Of a DNA stretch of 64,000 nt, positions 1-9,300 are shown piece after piece. Source of the DNA: Arthrobacter nitroguajacolicus_D (GTDB lineage: Bacteria > Actinomycetota > Actinomycetes > Actinomycetales > Micrococcaceae); assembly GCF_031455195.1 (NCBI RefSeq), contig NZ_JAVDSH010000007.1, positions 178,787 through 242,786 on the forward strand, given 5' to 3'. The notes beneath the pieces were generated by a model. It did not search any database. It worked only from the letters and a program-made list of their open reading frames with translations, and had not been told where the DNA came from. Made by a program: the position numbers and the translations under genes. Positions within the stretch are counted from its first letter, which is position 1; each line of letters starts with the position of its first letter.

Positions 1-2
1 AA

Positions 3-605
3 ACCTCGGACCTGCGGGCCAGAGCGCGCGGCCATGACCAAATCGCTGTCAGCGCGACGGTCACCAACACCGGGAAGATCCCGGCAAAACACGTCGTACA
101 GGTCTACCTTTCAACCGACGCGGGGCCGGTCCTGCGCCCGGAACGGGTTCTGGCCGCTTTCACCAAGGTCCTCCTTCAACCGGGCGAAACCCGGGAGGTC
201 CAGTTCATACTGGACCGCAGGACCCTGCGGTACTGGGACGTGATCCTTGATCGGTGGGTTGTCGCTCAGGGCACCTACACCGTGCAGGTATCCGAGAATG
301 CCTCACACGTCCTGCTTGAACAGAAGGTGGCACTTGACGGTGACGATCTGCCATGCCTCCTGTCACTGCAGTCCGACGTCGCGGAGTGGCTCGCCCATCC
401 CACGGCGGGTCCGGCACTGGCGAACGAGCTCAACCCCATCATGGCCGCGTCCGGGCAACAGCTCGATGATGACAGCGACGGCACCCGCATGGTGCTCTCC
501 ATGCCTATGAACCAGATCCTGAGCATCCTCGGCGGCGCCATTGACGGCGATTGGCTTGTCTCTCTGCTTGAGCAGCCCGCTGATGCCCGTTCCTCCCCCG
601 CATAG
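3..605 (+). CDS. Beta-glucosidase, GH3 family, C-terminal part (gene starts before the window)
   Basis: The reading frame is open from the first bases and stops at 605, so only the last 200 residues are seen. The motif VTNTGKIPAKHVVQVYLS followed by a short LRPERVLAAFTKV stretch and a GE-R-V-F-L pattern is the fibronectin-III-like domain that closes many GH3 beta-glucosidases; the two catalytic domains lie outside the window. The family hydrolyses terminal beta-D-glucosyl residues. About 100 residues after the Fn3-like domain form a helical tail. The gene is followed in the same direction by a GH1 enzyme and a LacI regulator, which suggests a glucoside-use cluster. The assignment to GH3 rests only on this C-terminal domain. 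Confidence 0.75.
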   Translation, partial: TSDLRARARGHDQIAVSATVTNTGKIPAKHVVQVYLSTDAGPVLRPERVLAAFTKVLLQPGETREVQFILDRRTLRYWDVILDRWVVAQGTYTVQVSENASHVLLEQKVALDGDDLPCLLSLQSDVAEWLAHPTAGPALANELNPIMAASGQQLDDDSDGTRMVLSMPMNQILSILGGAIDGDWLVSLLEQPADARSSPA

Positions 606-842
606 CCCCCTGCGCGACCCACCGAAAGCACCCACCCATGACTTACATTCTCGTCCGGGCCGCCCGTAGCCCTCTGGACACCGCCGACCGTTTTCGGGCC
701 CGGCAGACCCTCGGCGATCACCGGATGGTCTGCCGTGAAGCAACTGACCCCTCGATCGGGTGCTGTCGCGACCGCCGCTTCCTCTTCGGTCCCGTAAACG
801 CCCTCCCCGGCGCCTGATCTAACCTGCATCGAAAGGACACCA

Positions 843-2066
843 ATGACAACGTTTGGCCCGGATTTCCTCTGGGGCGCTTCGACGGCGCCGCATCAGATCG
901 AGGGAAACAACACTAACAGTGACTGGTGGGGCCGCGAAGGGCTCTTCCCCGGTATGGAGCTCAGCGGTGACGCGAACGACAGCTACCATCGTTATCGGGA
1001 GGACATGACCCTCCTCGCAGAGGCGGGCTTGAACTCTTACCGGTTCGGTATCGAGTGGGCGCGCATCGAACCCCGGCCCGGAGTGTTCTCCCCTGCACTG
1101 TTGGCTCATTACCGTCACATGATTGACACCGCCCTGGAGCTGGGCATCAAGCCGGTCATCACCCTCCACCACTTCAGCTCCCCGCGCTGGTTCGCAGAGC
1201 AAGGCGGTTGGAGTGCCCCCACTGCACCCGAACTCTTCTCACGGTACGTGGAGGCGGTTTCGTCCATTCTGGGCGACGTCGGGCACGTCATCACCATAAA
1301 TGAACCCAACATGCTCGCCATGATGCTGAACATGGAAGCAGCAGCCAGCCGTGGCGAACTGGACATCTGGCAGAGTCCCACTGTCGAAAACCAGGGTGAG
1401 AACGAATATAAACAACCTCCGCTGCCCGTTCCTTTGCCGGAAGACGGGAAGTACGTCATCGAAGCCCACCACCTGACGCGCGAAGTGCTGCACCAGCGCA
1501 CCGGCGCCCAAGTTGGCTGGAGCGTCGCAAACCAGTCATTCACTGCAGCACCAGGGGGAGAAGAACGCCTCCGTCAGGTCCGATGGAACTTTGAAGACCT
1601 TTACCTTGAGGCCGCGAAAGGTGATGACTTCGTCGGTGTGCAGTCATACACCTCCCAGCAGGTCGACGCCAATGGCTTGGTGCCGCATCCGCCCCATCCG
1701 GACAACACCATGATCGGTACCGCATACCGGCCGGACGCCCTTGCAATGGCGGTAAGGCACGCCGCCCACGTGGCAAACGTGCCGATCCTCGTTACCGAGA
1801 ACGGTATCGCCACCCCTGATGACACAAGGCGCATCGCCTATACCCGCGAGGCCCTGCAGCATCTGGCCACGGCCATGGAAGATGGTGCCGACGTCCGCGG
1901 CTACCTGCACTGGTCATTGCTGGACAACTATGAATGGGGCCATTGGGAACCGAAATTCGGCCTCATCGCCGTGGACCGGACCACGTTTGAACGCAAGCCC
2001 AAAGAAAGCCTCGGATGGCTCGGAAACACCGCCCGCTCCAACGGTACGACGCTCACCGAGAACTGA
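843..2066 (+). CDS. Glycoside hydrolase family 1 (beta-glucosidase-like)
   Basis: This 407-residue protein begins with the typical GH1 entry FLWGASTAPHQIEG. The acid/base glutamate is seen in TINEPN (about residue 154) and the nucleophile glutamate in LVTENG (about residue 319). HWSLLDNYEWGHWEPKFGL near the end is the usual C-terminal GH1 signature with the aglycone-site tryptophans. It is slightly shorter than the usual 440-480 residues. The family cleaves beta-linked gluco-, galacto- or related glycosides by a retaining mechanism in the cytoplasm; no signal peptide is visible. A GAAAGGAC box sits before the ATG. It lies between the GH3 fragment and a LacI-type gene, which probably controls it. 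Confidence 0.9.
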   Translation: MTTFGPDFLWGASTAPHQIEGNNTNSDWWGREGLFPGMELSGDANDSYHRYREDMTLLAEAGLNSYRFGIEWARIEPRPGVFSPALLAHYRHMIDTALELGIKPVITLHHFSSPRWFAEQGGWSAPTAPELFSRYVEAVSSILGDVGHVITINEPNMLAMMLNMEAAASRGELDIWQSPTVENQGENEYKQPPLPVPLPEDGKYVIEAHHLTREVLHQRTGAQVGWSVANQSFTAAPGGEERLRQVRWNFEDLYLEAAKGDDFVGVQSYTSQQVDANGLVPHPPHPDNTMIGTAYRPDALAMAVRHAAHVANVPILVTENGIATPDDTRRIAYTREALQHLATAMEDGADVRGYLHWSLLDNYEWGHWEPKFGLIAVDRTTFERKPKESLGWLGNTARSNGTTLTEN

Positions 2067-2084
2067 CAGGCGCTGGGGAACCAC

Positions 2085-2230
2085 ATGAAAACAACCACAG
2101 ACATCACCAGTACTGGAAAGGGCGCCATGCACGGCCTCGAAGGCAAAGTCATCGTGTTGACCCGTCAGGCGGCATCGCTCCAAGCACAGCAGGGTCCCTT
2201 GGCAAGGGTGGGACAGCGGTCGTCGTGGAG
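2085..2230 (+). pseudogene. Fragment of a short-chain dehydrogenase (SDR) start
   Basis: The frame from 2085 reads through GLEGKVIVLT and then AQQ-LAR, which looks like the first beta-strand and first helix of an SDR (normally GKVxxxTGxxxGIG). The glycine-rich cofactor loop is damaged: TRQAASLQ stands where TGxASGIG is expected. After about 45 codons the similarity stops and no Ser-Tyr-Lys catalytic region follows before the LacI gene. I read it as a decayed remnant of an NAD(P)-dependent sugar or glycoside dehydrogenase gene that once belonged to the cluster. It could also be a short unrelated frame. Confidence 0.4.
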
Positions 2231-2518
2231 GTTCCCCTCTGTATCCACGGCGCCTACTGAACAGTGGGGGGTGGAGAGGCGGCAGGTCGTTCCATGGACC
2301 GTGTCGCGGGAGATTTCGGCGTCCGGACATGGGGTCTCGGTTTCCGGCAGGTACCCGGCCACCCCTTCCCTGCCCGGCTGGACGACCGCTTTGCTGCGTA
2401 TCGACAACTATTCGAAATCACCCCGGCGGAAAATACTGACTATATTGGCCAATCAGCATGCCGGTCCTGACGTCGAAGCTATGATAATTACACCTCTAGC
2501 AACGGAAGGCGGGCGCTC

Positions 2519-3472
2519 GTGATCCCCACCAGCCAGGATGTCGCCAACCGTGCCGGGGTGGCTCGTTCCACCGTCAGCATGATCCTTAACGGGAAAAAAA
2601 CCTTCTCCCGAGAGACACGGGAGCGTGTTGCCAAAGCTGTGGCTGAGCTAGGCTACGAGCCATCGTCAGCAGGACGTACACTGGCCCGCGGAGCCAGCGA
2701 CATCGTGATCGCGTTGATTCCTGACACGACCTTCGGACGCAACCTTCAAGACATCTATGGCCTGCTCACGGATGAACTGGCTTTACGAGGTCTGACACTT
2801 GTCCTGCGCCTATCGAGCCGTACCGATGCTGATTTTGACAGGCTCGTCGTCGGGCTGAAACCACGTGCGGTCCTGACGTTGGCTCCCCTTTCCGAGGGAC
2901 AGCGCGCTCTGCTTGAACGCCGGGGCGTTGAGCTTTTGGAGACCGACGAATCCGGCGGCCACGACGTTAACGCGCAAATCGGAAGACTACAAGCGCGATA
3001 CCTGATCGAACGCGGTTATCAACAGCTGGCCTACGCGCACCTGCGGGACGCGCGCAGCGACCCGTTCGGCGGTCCCCGCGAACGCACCTTCAGGGAAGAA
3101 TGTCTTAGGCAGGGCTTAGATGAACCCCGCGTTTTGCATCTCGATATCACACCCGTTGACGCCCGAAAGGCGCTGGAAGAGTTGGAGCGTCCCGGATTTG
3201 CGGTGGCCTGCTACAACGACGACGTCGCCACCGCACTTTTGCATGCTGCCCACGAGAAAAGCTGGAACATCCCGGAAGACATCGCTCTGATCGGGATGGA
3301 CAACACCCCAATGTCGCAGTTAACCATCCCCCCGCTGACCACGATGGGATACGACCCCACCCAGGTCAGCCAGCTCTCGATGCAGTCCCTGCTTAACCGT
3401 TTGGATGAGCAGCAGACGCACCAACCCATTCCCGAGCTTCGCATCGACATCATCGAGCGGTCAACGGCCTAG
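2519..3472 (+). CDS. LacI/GalR-family transcriptional regulator
   Basis: The 317-residue protein starts with a LacI helix-turn-helix (residues 5-24: DVANRAGVARSTVSMILN) and a hinge YEPSSAGRTLARG, followed by a periplasmic-binding-protein-like effector domain ending in the usual DIALIGMDNTPMSQLTIPPLTT pattern (shown here in parts: IALIGMDN, IPPLTT). The start is GTG with GGAAGG about 12 bases upstream. Family members repress sugar-use operons until an inducer binds. Its position after the two glucosidases makes it their likely regulator. A perfect ATTGGCCAAT palindrome at 2444-2453, 65 bases before the start, could be an operator, although it is short and lacks the usual CG centre. Confidence 0.88.
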   Translation: MIPTSQDVANRAGVARSTVSMILNGKKTFSRETRERVAKAVAELGYEPSSAGRTLARGASDIVIALIPDTTFGRNLQDIYGLLTDELALRGLTLVLRLSSRTDADFDRLVVGLKPRAVLTLAPLSEGQRALLERRGVELLETDESGGHDVNAQIGRLQARYLIERGYQQLAYAHLRDARSDPFGGPRERTFREECLRQGLDEPRVLHLDITPVDARKALEELERPGFAVACYNDDVATALLHAAHEKSWNIPEDIALIGMDNTPMSQLTIPPLTTMGYDPTQVSQLSMQSLLNRLDEQQTHQPIPELRIDIIERSTA

Positions 3473-3723
3473 GCCACCAGCCCAGAATCGCCACCTGCTG
3501 CCAGATCTCATCGTCCTGGCCCCGTCTCGGGCACGCACGCGCCAAACCTGTCTATTGTGCAGCCTTGTATCTCTTCGGGCGATGGCGCCGCAGTGGTTCG
3601 GCAGCTGCAGACACTCGACGCCATTTACGGGAGCTGCGGGTTGCAGACCCGCCCGTGAAAAGGTCCCCCACCCAGGCTTGCGTGGGCACTCAAGAGCAAC
3701 ATAAGCAGAAACTCAGGAACATC

Positions 3724-3984
3724 ATGGACATAAGCCGTCGGCAAACAGAAACGCCGGGCATGCTGGAAGTACATGCCAAACATGCCTCCGAAGTAGACGA
3801 TGCCCTCACTAAAGCAATCGACGTCGTCAAGATCGCCGCCACGGAATACAAAATAGGGATTCTTGTATCGCGCATCGACGCTGGTAGGTACATTGTGCGG
3901 GCACATCCTGCCGTACCCTTCGGGCTGGTCCGACAACAGCACGAATCTCTGGACGGACGGCGGAGTGGGTCAGCGGGTGATTGA
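3724..3984 (+). CDS. Small hypothetical protein (86 aa)
   Basis: The frame from the ATG at 3724 gives 86 residues: a helical N-terminus with regular AIDVVKIAATEYK spacing, a short beta-like stretch GILVSRIDAGRYIVRAHPAVPFG, and a polar tail. A longer frame starts at 3565, but its first 53 residues are basic and low-complexity, and a weak AGGAAC box lies just before 3724. Short proteins with an ILVTRxxxGxYxVxxxxxVPFG-like pattern are common in Arthrobacter-type genomes (recollection, not checked); no function is known to me. It stands alone between the LacI gene and the ATPase. Confidence 0.5.
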   Translation: MDISRRQTETPGMLEVHAKHASEVDDALTKAIDVVKIAATEYKIGILVSRIDAGRYIVRAHPAVPFGLVRQQHESLDGRRSGSAGD

Positions 3985-4491
3985 TGTAGAGGACGCAGTG
4001 CAATCACCAGAACTGGTGGTGGTTCGGGCGTTTGCTTTGAACGCTCCCGATCTGGGAACGGAAACCCGAAACGCCACACAACGTGTAGGCGTCAGATGGC
4101 CAGTCTGTCTGCCATCCCGGCAAACATGCTGAGCAGCGGAGTATGGTTTTTCCTCAGCGTTCCGTCCGAGAGCTGACTCACATTGGTTCCGGTCTCGAGA
4201 TGGAAGAGCTGGGTATGGCCTCACTTACTGTTTCAGCCTTCCTAAAAGATTCCTTATCGGCCCAGGCGACATATGGGTGCTTATCGGCGTTGGAGTGGGG
4301 CGAGTAAAAGACAATCGCTAATCCGTCCCGCACTGTTTCGGGTTTTTAGCAGGCTGGTCCCGGGTAGTCGGTCAGCGGCCAGCGCCAATGTCATGCACGG
4401 CGGTGGAGCCGCTGGGCAGCCCGGGTCTGGTCCCCGGGGCATGGATCACCGGACGACGATCGAGTCTCGGGTTGGTGGCCTTGGAGGAGTA
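3985..4491. other. No gene seen
   Basis: About 500 bases hold only short out-of-frame reading frames with no ribosome binding site that I could accept. Nothing recognisable is seen apart from the tandem repeats that begin at 4492. Confidence 0.5.
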
Positions 4492-4530
4492 GACTCACAG
4501 GGACTCACAAGACTCACAAGGACTCACAAG
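4492..4530 (+). repeat. Four tandem copies of GACTCACAR(G)
   Basis: Four consecutive units of 9-10 bases (GACTCACAG, GACTCACAA, GACTCACAAG, GACTCACAAG) end 10 bases before the ATPase start at 4540. The last unit supplies the AAGG of the ribosome binding site. They could be a regulator site or a slippage-prone tract; there is no direct evidence for either. Confidence 0.8.
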
Positions 4531-4539
4531 GATTCTGCG

Positions 4540-5634
4540 ATGATGAACCCGTTCCGCCCTACAGCCGGCGCCACTCCCCCTGAACTCATTGGCCGTGAGG
4601 GGATGCTCGATGAGTTTGAGTACGGTCTGCAGCTCGGTTCCGGGGCGCCCGGATTGCTGACCATCATCACAGGCGCCCGCGGCATCGGCAAGACCGCGCT
4701 GCTCAGTGCGGCCCAGGGTGCGGCCGCCCGGCACGGGTGGGTTGTGGTTCCAGAGACGGCCACACCGGGGTTTGTCGGACGGATCGGCGAGACCATGCGG
4801 CTGCACCTGGATGAACTGGGATCCGGCCCCACCGGTCGCAGGATCACAGCGTTGGGCGTGGCAGGTTTCACCGTGACCACCCAGCTGCCGCCCGAGCGGC
4901 AGGTTGACTGGAGACGGTTGGGAAACCAGCTGCTGAACGTTCTCGCGGAGAAAAAGACGGGGCTGCTCTTCACCGTTGACGAAATCCACTCGGCAGACCG
5001 TGCAGAACTGTCCCAGCTTGCAGCCGATGTTCAGCACTTCATCCGTGACGGGCTTCCGATAGGACTGATCTTCGCGGGGCTGCCGGCGGCAGTTTCGGAC
5101 CTGCTCAACGAGGGTGTGGCAACGTTCCTGCGACGGGCAGAGCGCATCGACCTGCACGCCGCGGCCATTGCTGAGGTCGAACGTTCCTACGCCAGCACTT
5201 TCCGTGAGGCCGGCATCAGCATCGGTAGTGACTTGGTCCGGTACGCGGCTGAGGCGACCGGAGGGTACCCGTTCCTGATCCAGCTCATCGGCTACCAGCT
5301 GTGGCGACAAGCCGAAATCAACAACATGGCACTGGAAAAGACGAACATTGACCAAGCCATCAATGCCGCCACCCGCCGCCACGAGGCGACAGTCATTGAG
5401 GCGGCCCTCTCCACCACGTCGGACAAAGACAAAGACTTTCTTCGTGCCATGGCCGAAGACGACGGCCCTGTCGTCGCCGGCGATATCGGAAAACGGCTCA
5501 ACGCCAAGAGCAACGTCGTGGCCAACTACCGGGCACGTCTCATCGCAGCAGGACTTATAGAAGCCCCCGCATACGGCAAGGTCGACTTCGCCATCCCCGG
5601 CCTGCGCGAGTACCTCCGCAAAACAAACGCCTAA
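4540..5634 (+). CDS. AAA/Orc1-like ATP-binding protein with C-terminal winged helix
   Basis: The protein (364 residues from the ATG at 4540) opens with ELIGREGMLDEFEYGL, the entry to the AAA_16/Orc1-type ATPase fold. Walker A is GARGIGKT (about residues 44-51) and Walker B is LLFTVDEIHSAD (about 142). A helical lid with GGYPFLIQLIGYQLW follows, and the last 80 residues look like a winged helix (DFLRAMAED, then GKRLNAKSNVVANYRARLIAAGLI). Proteins of this build are STAND/Orc-like switch ATPases of unknown role. The frame is open further upstream to 4273, but AAGG eight bases before 4540 and loss of codon bias upstream favour this start. A second ATG follows at once at 4543. Confidence 0.8.
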   Translation: MMNPFRPTAGATPPELIGREGMLDEFEYGLQLGSGAPGLLTIITGARGIGKTALLSAAQGAAARHGWVVVPETATPGFVGRIGETMRLHLDELGSGPTGRRITALGVAGFTVTTQLPPERQVDWRRLGNQLLNVLAEKKTGLLFTVDEIHSADRAELSQLAADVQHFIRDGLPIGLIFAGLPAAVSDLLNEGVATFLRRAERIDLHAAAIAEVERSYASTFREAGISIGSDLVRYAAEATGGYPFLIQLIGYQLWRQAEINNMALEKTNIDQAINAATRRHEATVIEAALSTTSDKDKDFLRAMAEDDGPVVAGDIGKRLNAKSNVVANYRARLIAAGLIEAPAYGKVDFAIPGLREYLRKTNA

Positions 5635-6314
5635 TATCCGCATCCCCTCGATGATTCCCCGAACGAAGACAGCGACGAAGACTCGCCTTTTACAGAACTT
5701 TGCGCAGCAAGCGGCCGCGTATAGTCGCGGAGTGCTTCCTGTTGCCATTCGGATTCCTTGTTCATAGCCATGTCCACGAACACGTTGCGTGACCGTTCAC
5801 AGCGCGGCGGGCAGGATTCAGGGCGGTCGGCCCGGAGTACTCTGCCCAGCCAAATCTCTGGGGTACGCCGATGATGTGCCGATGGAAGCGAGGCTGCCGG
5901 AGACCCATAGGGGTTTAGCTTTCACACTCGGTGCAGTAGGCGTGCCCGTTGCTTTCCCAGGCCAGCTGGGACCTGTGCCGGAGGTGAATTCGTCCGCGGC
6001 CTGAGGGAATACTTGGACGACGAGTCAGCCTGTGGCACTATTGGGATTCCTCTATCACTTCCATCCTTCCGGTGTACTGATCGGACTCATGCGCCCCGGT
6101 TCGCGTGCTCGACTCCTGACGTTTCCACCCACCGCTCCGCCGTAGGGAACGTCCGCTTTGGGTCGGCGGCAAGGCCGCGTGACGGTTGGAGGCCTCGAAC
6201 GTCGAGGAAACCATCCTTCGGATGCTTTCTGGGGTTCGAGGTATTCGGGATCGCGGTGCTTTTGTATCTCCATGCTCTCCCTTTGGCGCTTACCGAACTG
6301 CCCGGGCGTCCTGT
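5635..6314. other. Intergenic, one weak minus-strand frame
   Basis: Most of this 680-base gap shows nothing convincing. On the minus strand, just downstream of traA, a 72-codon frame (6273 to 6055) starts ATGGAG three bases after AAAGGGAG, a good ribosome binding site. Its peptide (MEIQKHRDPEYLEPQKASEG, then proline/arginine-rich) resembles no family I know, and its second half looks non-coding, so I do not call it as a gene. Confidence 0.4.
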
Positions 6315-9300
6315 CTACAGGCGTGGGCCTCGGGGGCCTTGTTCGGGCCCGGTGCCCGGACCTGGCTGGTCCCGGCGACGACGTTCTTCGGCGGCTTTGG
6401 CTTCTGCTTGTTCCTGGCGGAGCCTTTCGACCGCGGAAGGGGTGCCGCTGGTCTGCGCTGCTCGGCGTGCAGCGAGCTTCTGGCCGAAGTCCGGGCTGGC
6501 CTTCTTGGCCTGTTCCTTCTCTTGTTCGCGGCGGGCCTTGAGCTGGTCCAGGGCTTCCTGGACCGCTTCCGGGTTCCGTGCTTCGGATTCATTGCCGTGG
6601 CGCTCCGCCCGGTTCTGGCGGACCTTGCGGGCGAGTTCGGCCAGCCGTTCGGCGCGTTCCTGCGCCGGGCTCAGGTGCGCTTCCGCCCCGCGTACCTGCT
6701 GCAGGTGATCCACGACTTCTTCTGCCGGCGTCGGGGTTTCCTTCACGACGGCCTCGACGTGGGCGGCTTCGGCCATGAGCGATGCGTCATCCTGCGACAG
6801 GGGCTCCTTGGCTGTCTGGGCCGTGTACTTGTGCATGGCAGTGACCCGCGCAGTCAGTTCCGACCCGAGACCCTTGTCCTGGTGGTCCGCGGGCACGGGT
6901 GCAATTTCGCTGACCGGGATCCGGTACATGTCCCGGTAGGTGGAGATCTCCACGGCGAGCTGCCGCCACTGTTCCTGTCGTGCAGGATCGGACGGCACCG
7001 GTCCAAGGGCAGCTGCCCAGGTTGGAGGTTCAGCCGCGAGCTGGGCACCAAGCCGAGTGACTTCGGTGGCCATGATCTCCCGGCGCGCGGCAAGTTCCTT
7101 CCGCCACAGAGCCGGGGTGTCGTCATGGGTTGCGACGTCGGCAGGTGCCATCCATGCCGGCAACCTGTCAGCTGCTGGTTCCTTTCCGACGGGCGCGGGC
7201 AGTTGACGGCGCAGTTCAATTTCAGCGCGGATCCTGCGGTGGACCTGGGCCGCTGCTTCAACCTTGGGCGCGGTTTCGTCCCGGCGGTAGTTGCTCACTG
7301 CGCCACGTTCGTAGGCTTCATCGGCCCGGGCCTCCGGGTGCATCAGTTCGCGGAGGGATTGTTCCTTGTGCAGGGACGATGCCAGCCATTGTGCTTTGCG
7401 CGCGGCCGCGGGGTCGTTGATGGTTGTGTCAGTGCGTCCTTGCTGCTGTGCTGTGCGCAGGCGTGTGGCCAGGTCGTCGTCGCTGAGGTGGCCGTGCAGG
7501 CGCCGCTGCCAGGGCGTGTCTTTTCGTTCTGCCATCCAGTTCCGGGCAAGGTCTTTCCGGTCCGGAGTCCCTGCACCTGGTGTGCGCGCCGCTTCGGCCT
7601 TGGCGCGCATCAGCTGACCAACTGCGCGACGGTCGAGCCGTTCCAGCGCCTCGTCAGTGATTGATTCCAGGGGCCGGCGGCCGGGATCTGCCGCGCGTGA
7701 ACGCCACCGGTCAAGGCGGTCCTCAACCCGCCATGCCAGAACCGCGGTGGGATCCTCGGCCGCGCCGAAGTCTTCCTCGTTCACGCTGTCTTTGAGCAAG
7801 GTGGCGAGGTTGAAACCTTCGTTCTCGGCTGCGCGCAGGTGGGTGGAGACTGCTCCCCAGGCGGTGGACTTCGTGAACGTTCCCGCTACGCCTTCGCCAA
7901 GTTCGCGGCGGGCGATGTTCGCCATGCGCAGTTCGTTGGCTTGGACGTCAATGTCCTTGTATTGCTCGGACATTTCCGGCAGCGACCGGGCTTGGGCGCG
8001 GGCGGCGTCCATCTGTTCGTGCGCGGTGAGGTTACCGTCATGGTTGGCGGCCACTGCGCTCAGTACGTCCTCCATGGTTTCTCCCTCGCCCACGGTGCCG
8101 TAGAGCTTGTTGGAGTATCGGCCGCGGGAAGCGGCCACATAGGCCAGGGCGCGGGACAGTCCAGAGCTGATCAGGGCGTGCACGGTGTCGCACGTGACGC
8201 CCTGGGTGCGGTGGATGGTTGCCGCGTATCCGAGCATCGTGTTCCCGCGTACGTAGTCTGCGGGGAGAGTGATGGTGCCTTGGTGGCTGTGGTGGCGGAC
8301 GGTCAAGGAACCGTCCTCGTGGGCACCGGTAACATTCCACACGTCGTTGTTTTTGACGAAGTCCTTGCCCTTGTTGGTGGACAAGCGTCGGTTGTTCTTA
8401 CGGGTCACGATGATGTCCCCGGCGCGGGCGGTCAGCCCGTCGCGGAGCATGGCTGCCGGGGTCGTGGAGTCCAGTTCTCCGGTGGCGGTCCGGTATGCCT
8501 GGGCACGGGCGTTCAGTTCCGTGACGGTGGCATTGTCGAAGGCCATCATGATGGAGTGTTTGCCGGCGTTGGTGTCTTTCTGCCATGCCTCGAAGACCTG
8601 GGAGGTCATGGTTTCGGCGTCACCACCGACGACGCGGCGGTTCTCCCGGTAGAAGGTCCACGGGTCATCGGCCCGGTTCAGCGGAGGCTCACGGAGGGCC
8701 AGAGTGGCTTCTGCTTCTGCCTCGTTCGGGGTGCCATCTGCGTTCCGGAACCGGTGCAGGTCTTCCAGGTGTACGGCACCGACGGTGTTCTTCAACAGCC
8801 GCAGCGCGCCGCCTGAGCCCACAGCTGAGAGCTGCTGGTCATCACCGAGTGCGCGCACGACAGCGCCGTGCTGTTCTGCGATGGTGACAGCGGAGGCGAA
8901 CAGCTCTGTACCTACCATGCCGGCCTCGTCGATGATGATGACGTCGCCGGTTTGGGGGGTGGTCTTCTCGTCATTGGCTCCTGTTCTGTGGGCGATAACG
9001 AAGGAGTCGATGGTGGTTGCCGTGGCGCCCAGTTCGGTTCCCATCACGGCAGCGGCCACGGCTGTGGGGGCAAGGCCGAACACCCGCCCGCCAGCTTCCC
9101 GAATGGTGTCAGCTGCAAGCTTGAGCGCTGTGGTTTTGCCGGCACCGGCCGGACCAACACCGACCAGCAGCAGCCGGTCGCTGCACGCAAACTCTTTGGC
9201 CATGCCCAGCTGCCCGGCGTCAAAGGTCTTCTCCTGGCGTGCCAGCGCAGCGTCGAATGAATCGACTGTCGCGGCAGGAATGACAACGCTCTGCGCGGCC

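Noticed and set aside
2444..2453. ATTGGCCAAT as a certain LacI operator
   Set aside because: Only 10 bp, lacks the central CG and extended symmetry; noted as a possibility under the regulator only.
4495..5748. 417-codon minus-strand frame opposite the AAA ATPase
   Set aside because: Composition is antisense-like and Walker motifs are on the plus strand.
6186..7664. 492-codon plus-strand frame opposite traA
   Set aside because: Cys/Gly/Arg-rich antisense frame; traA is well supported.
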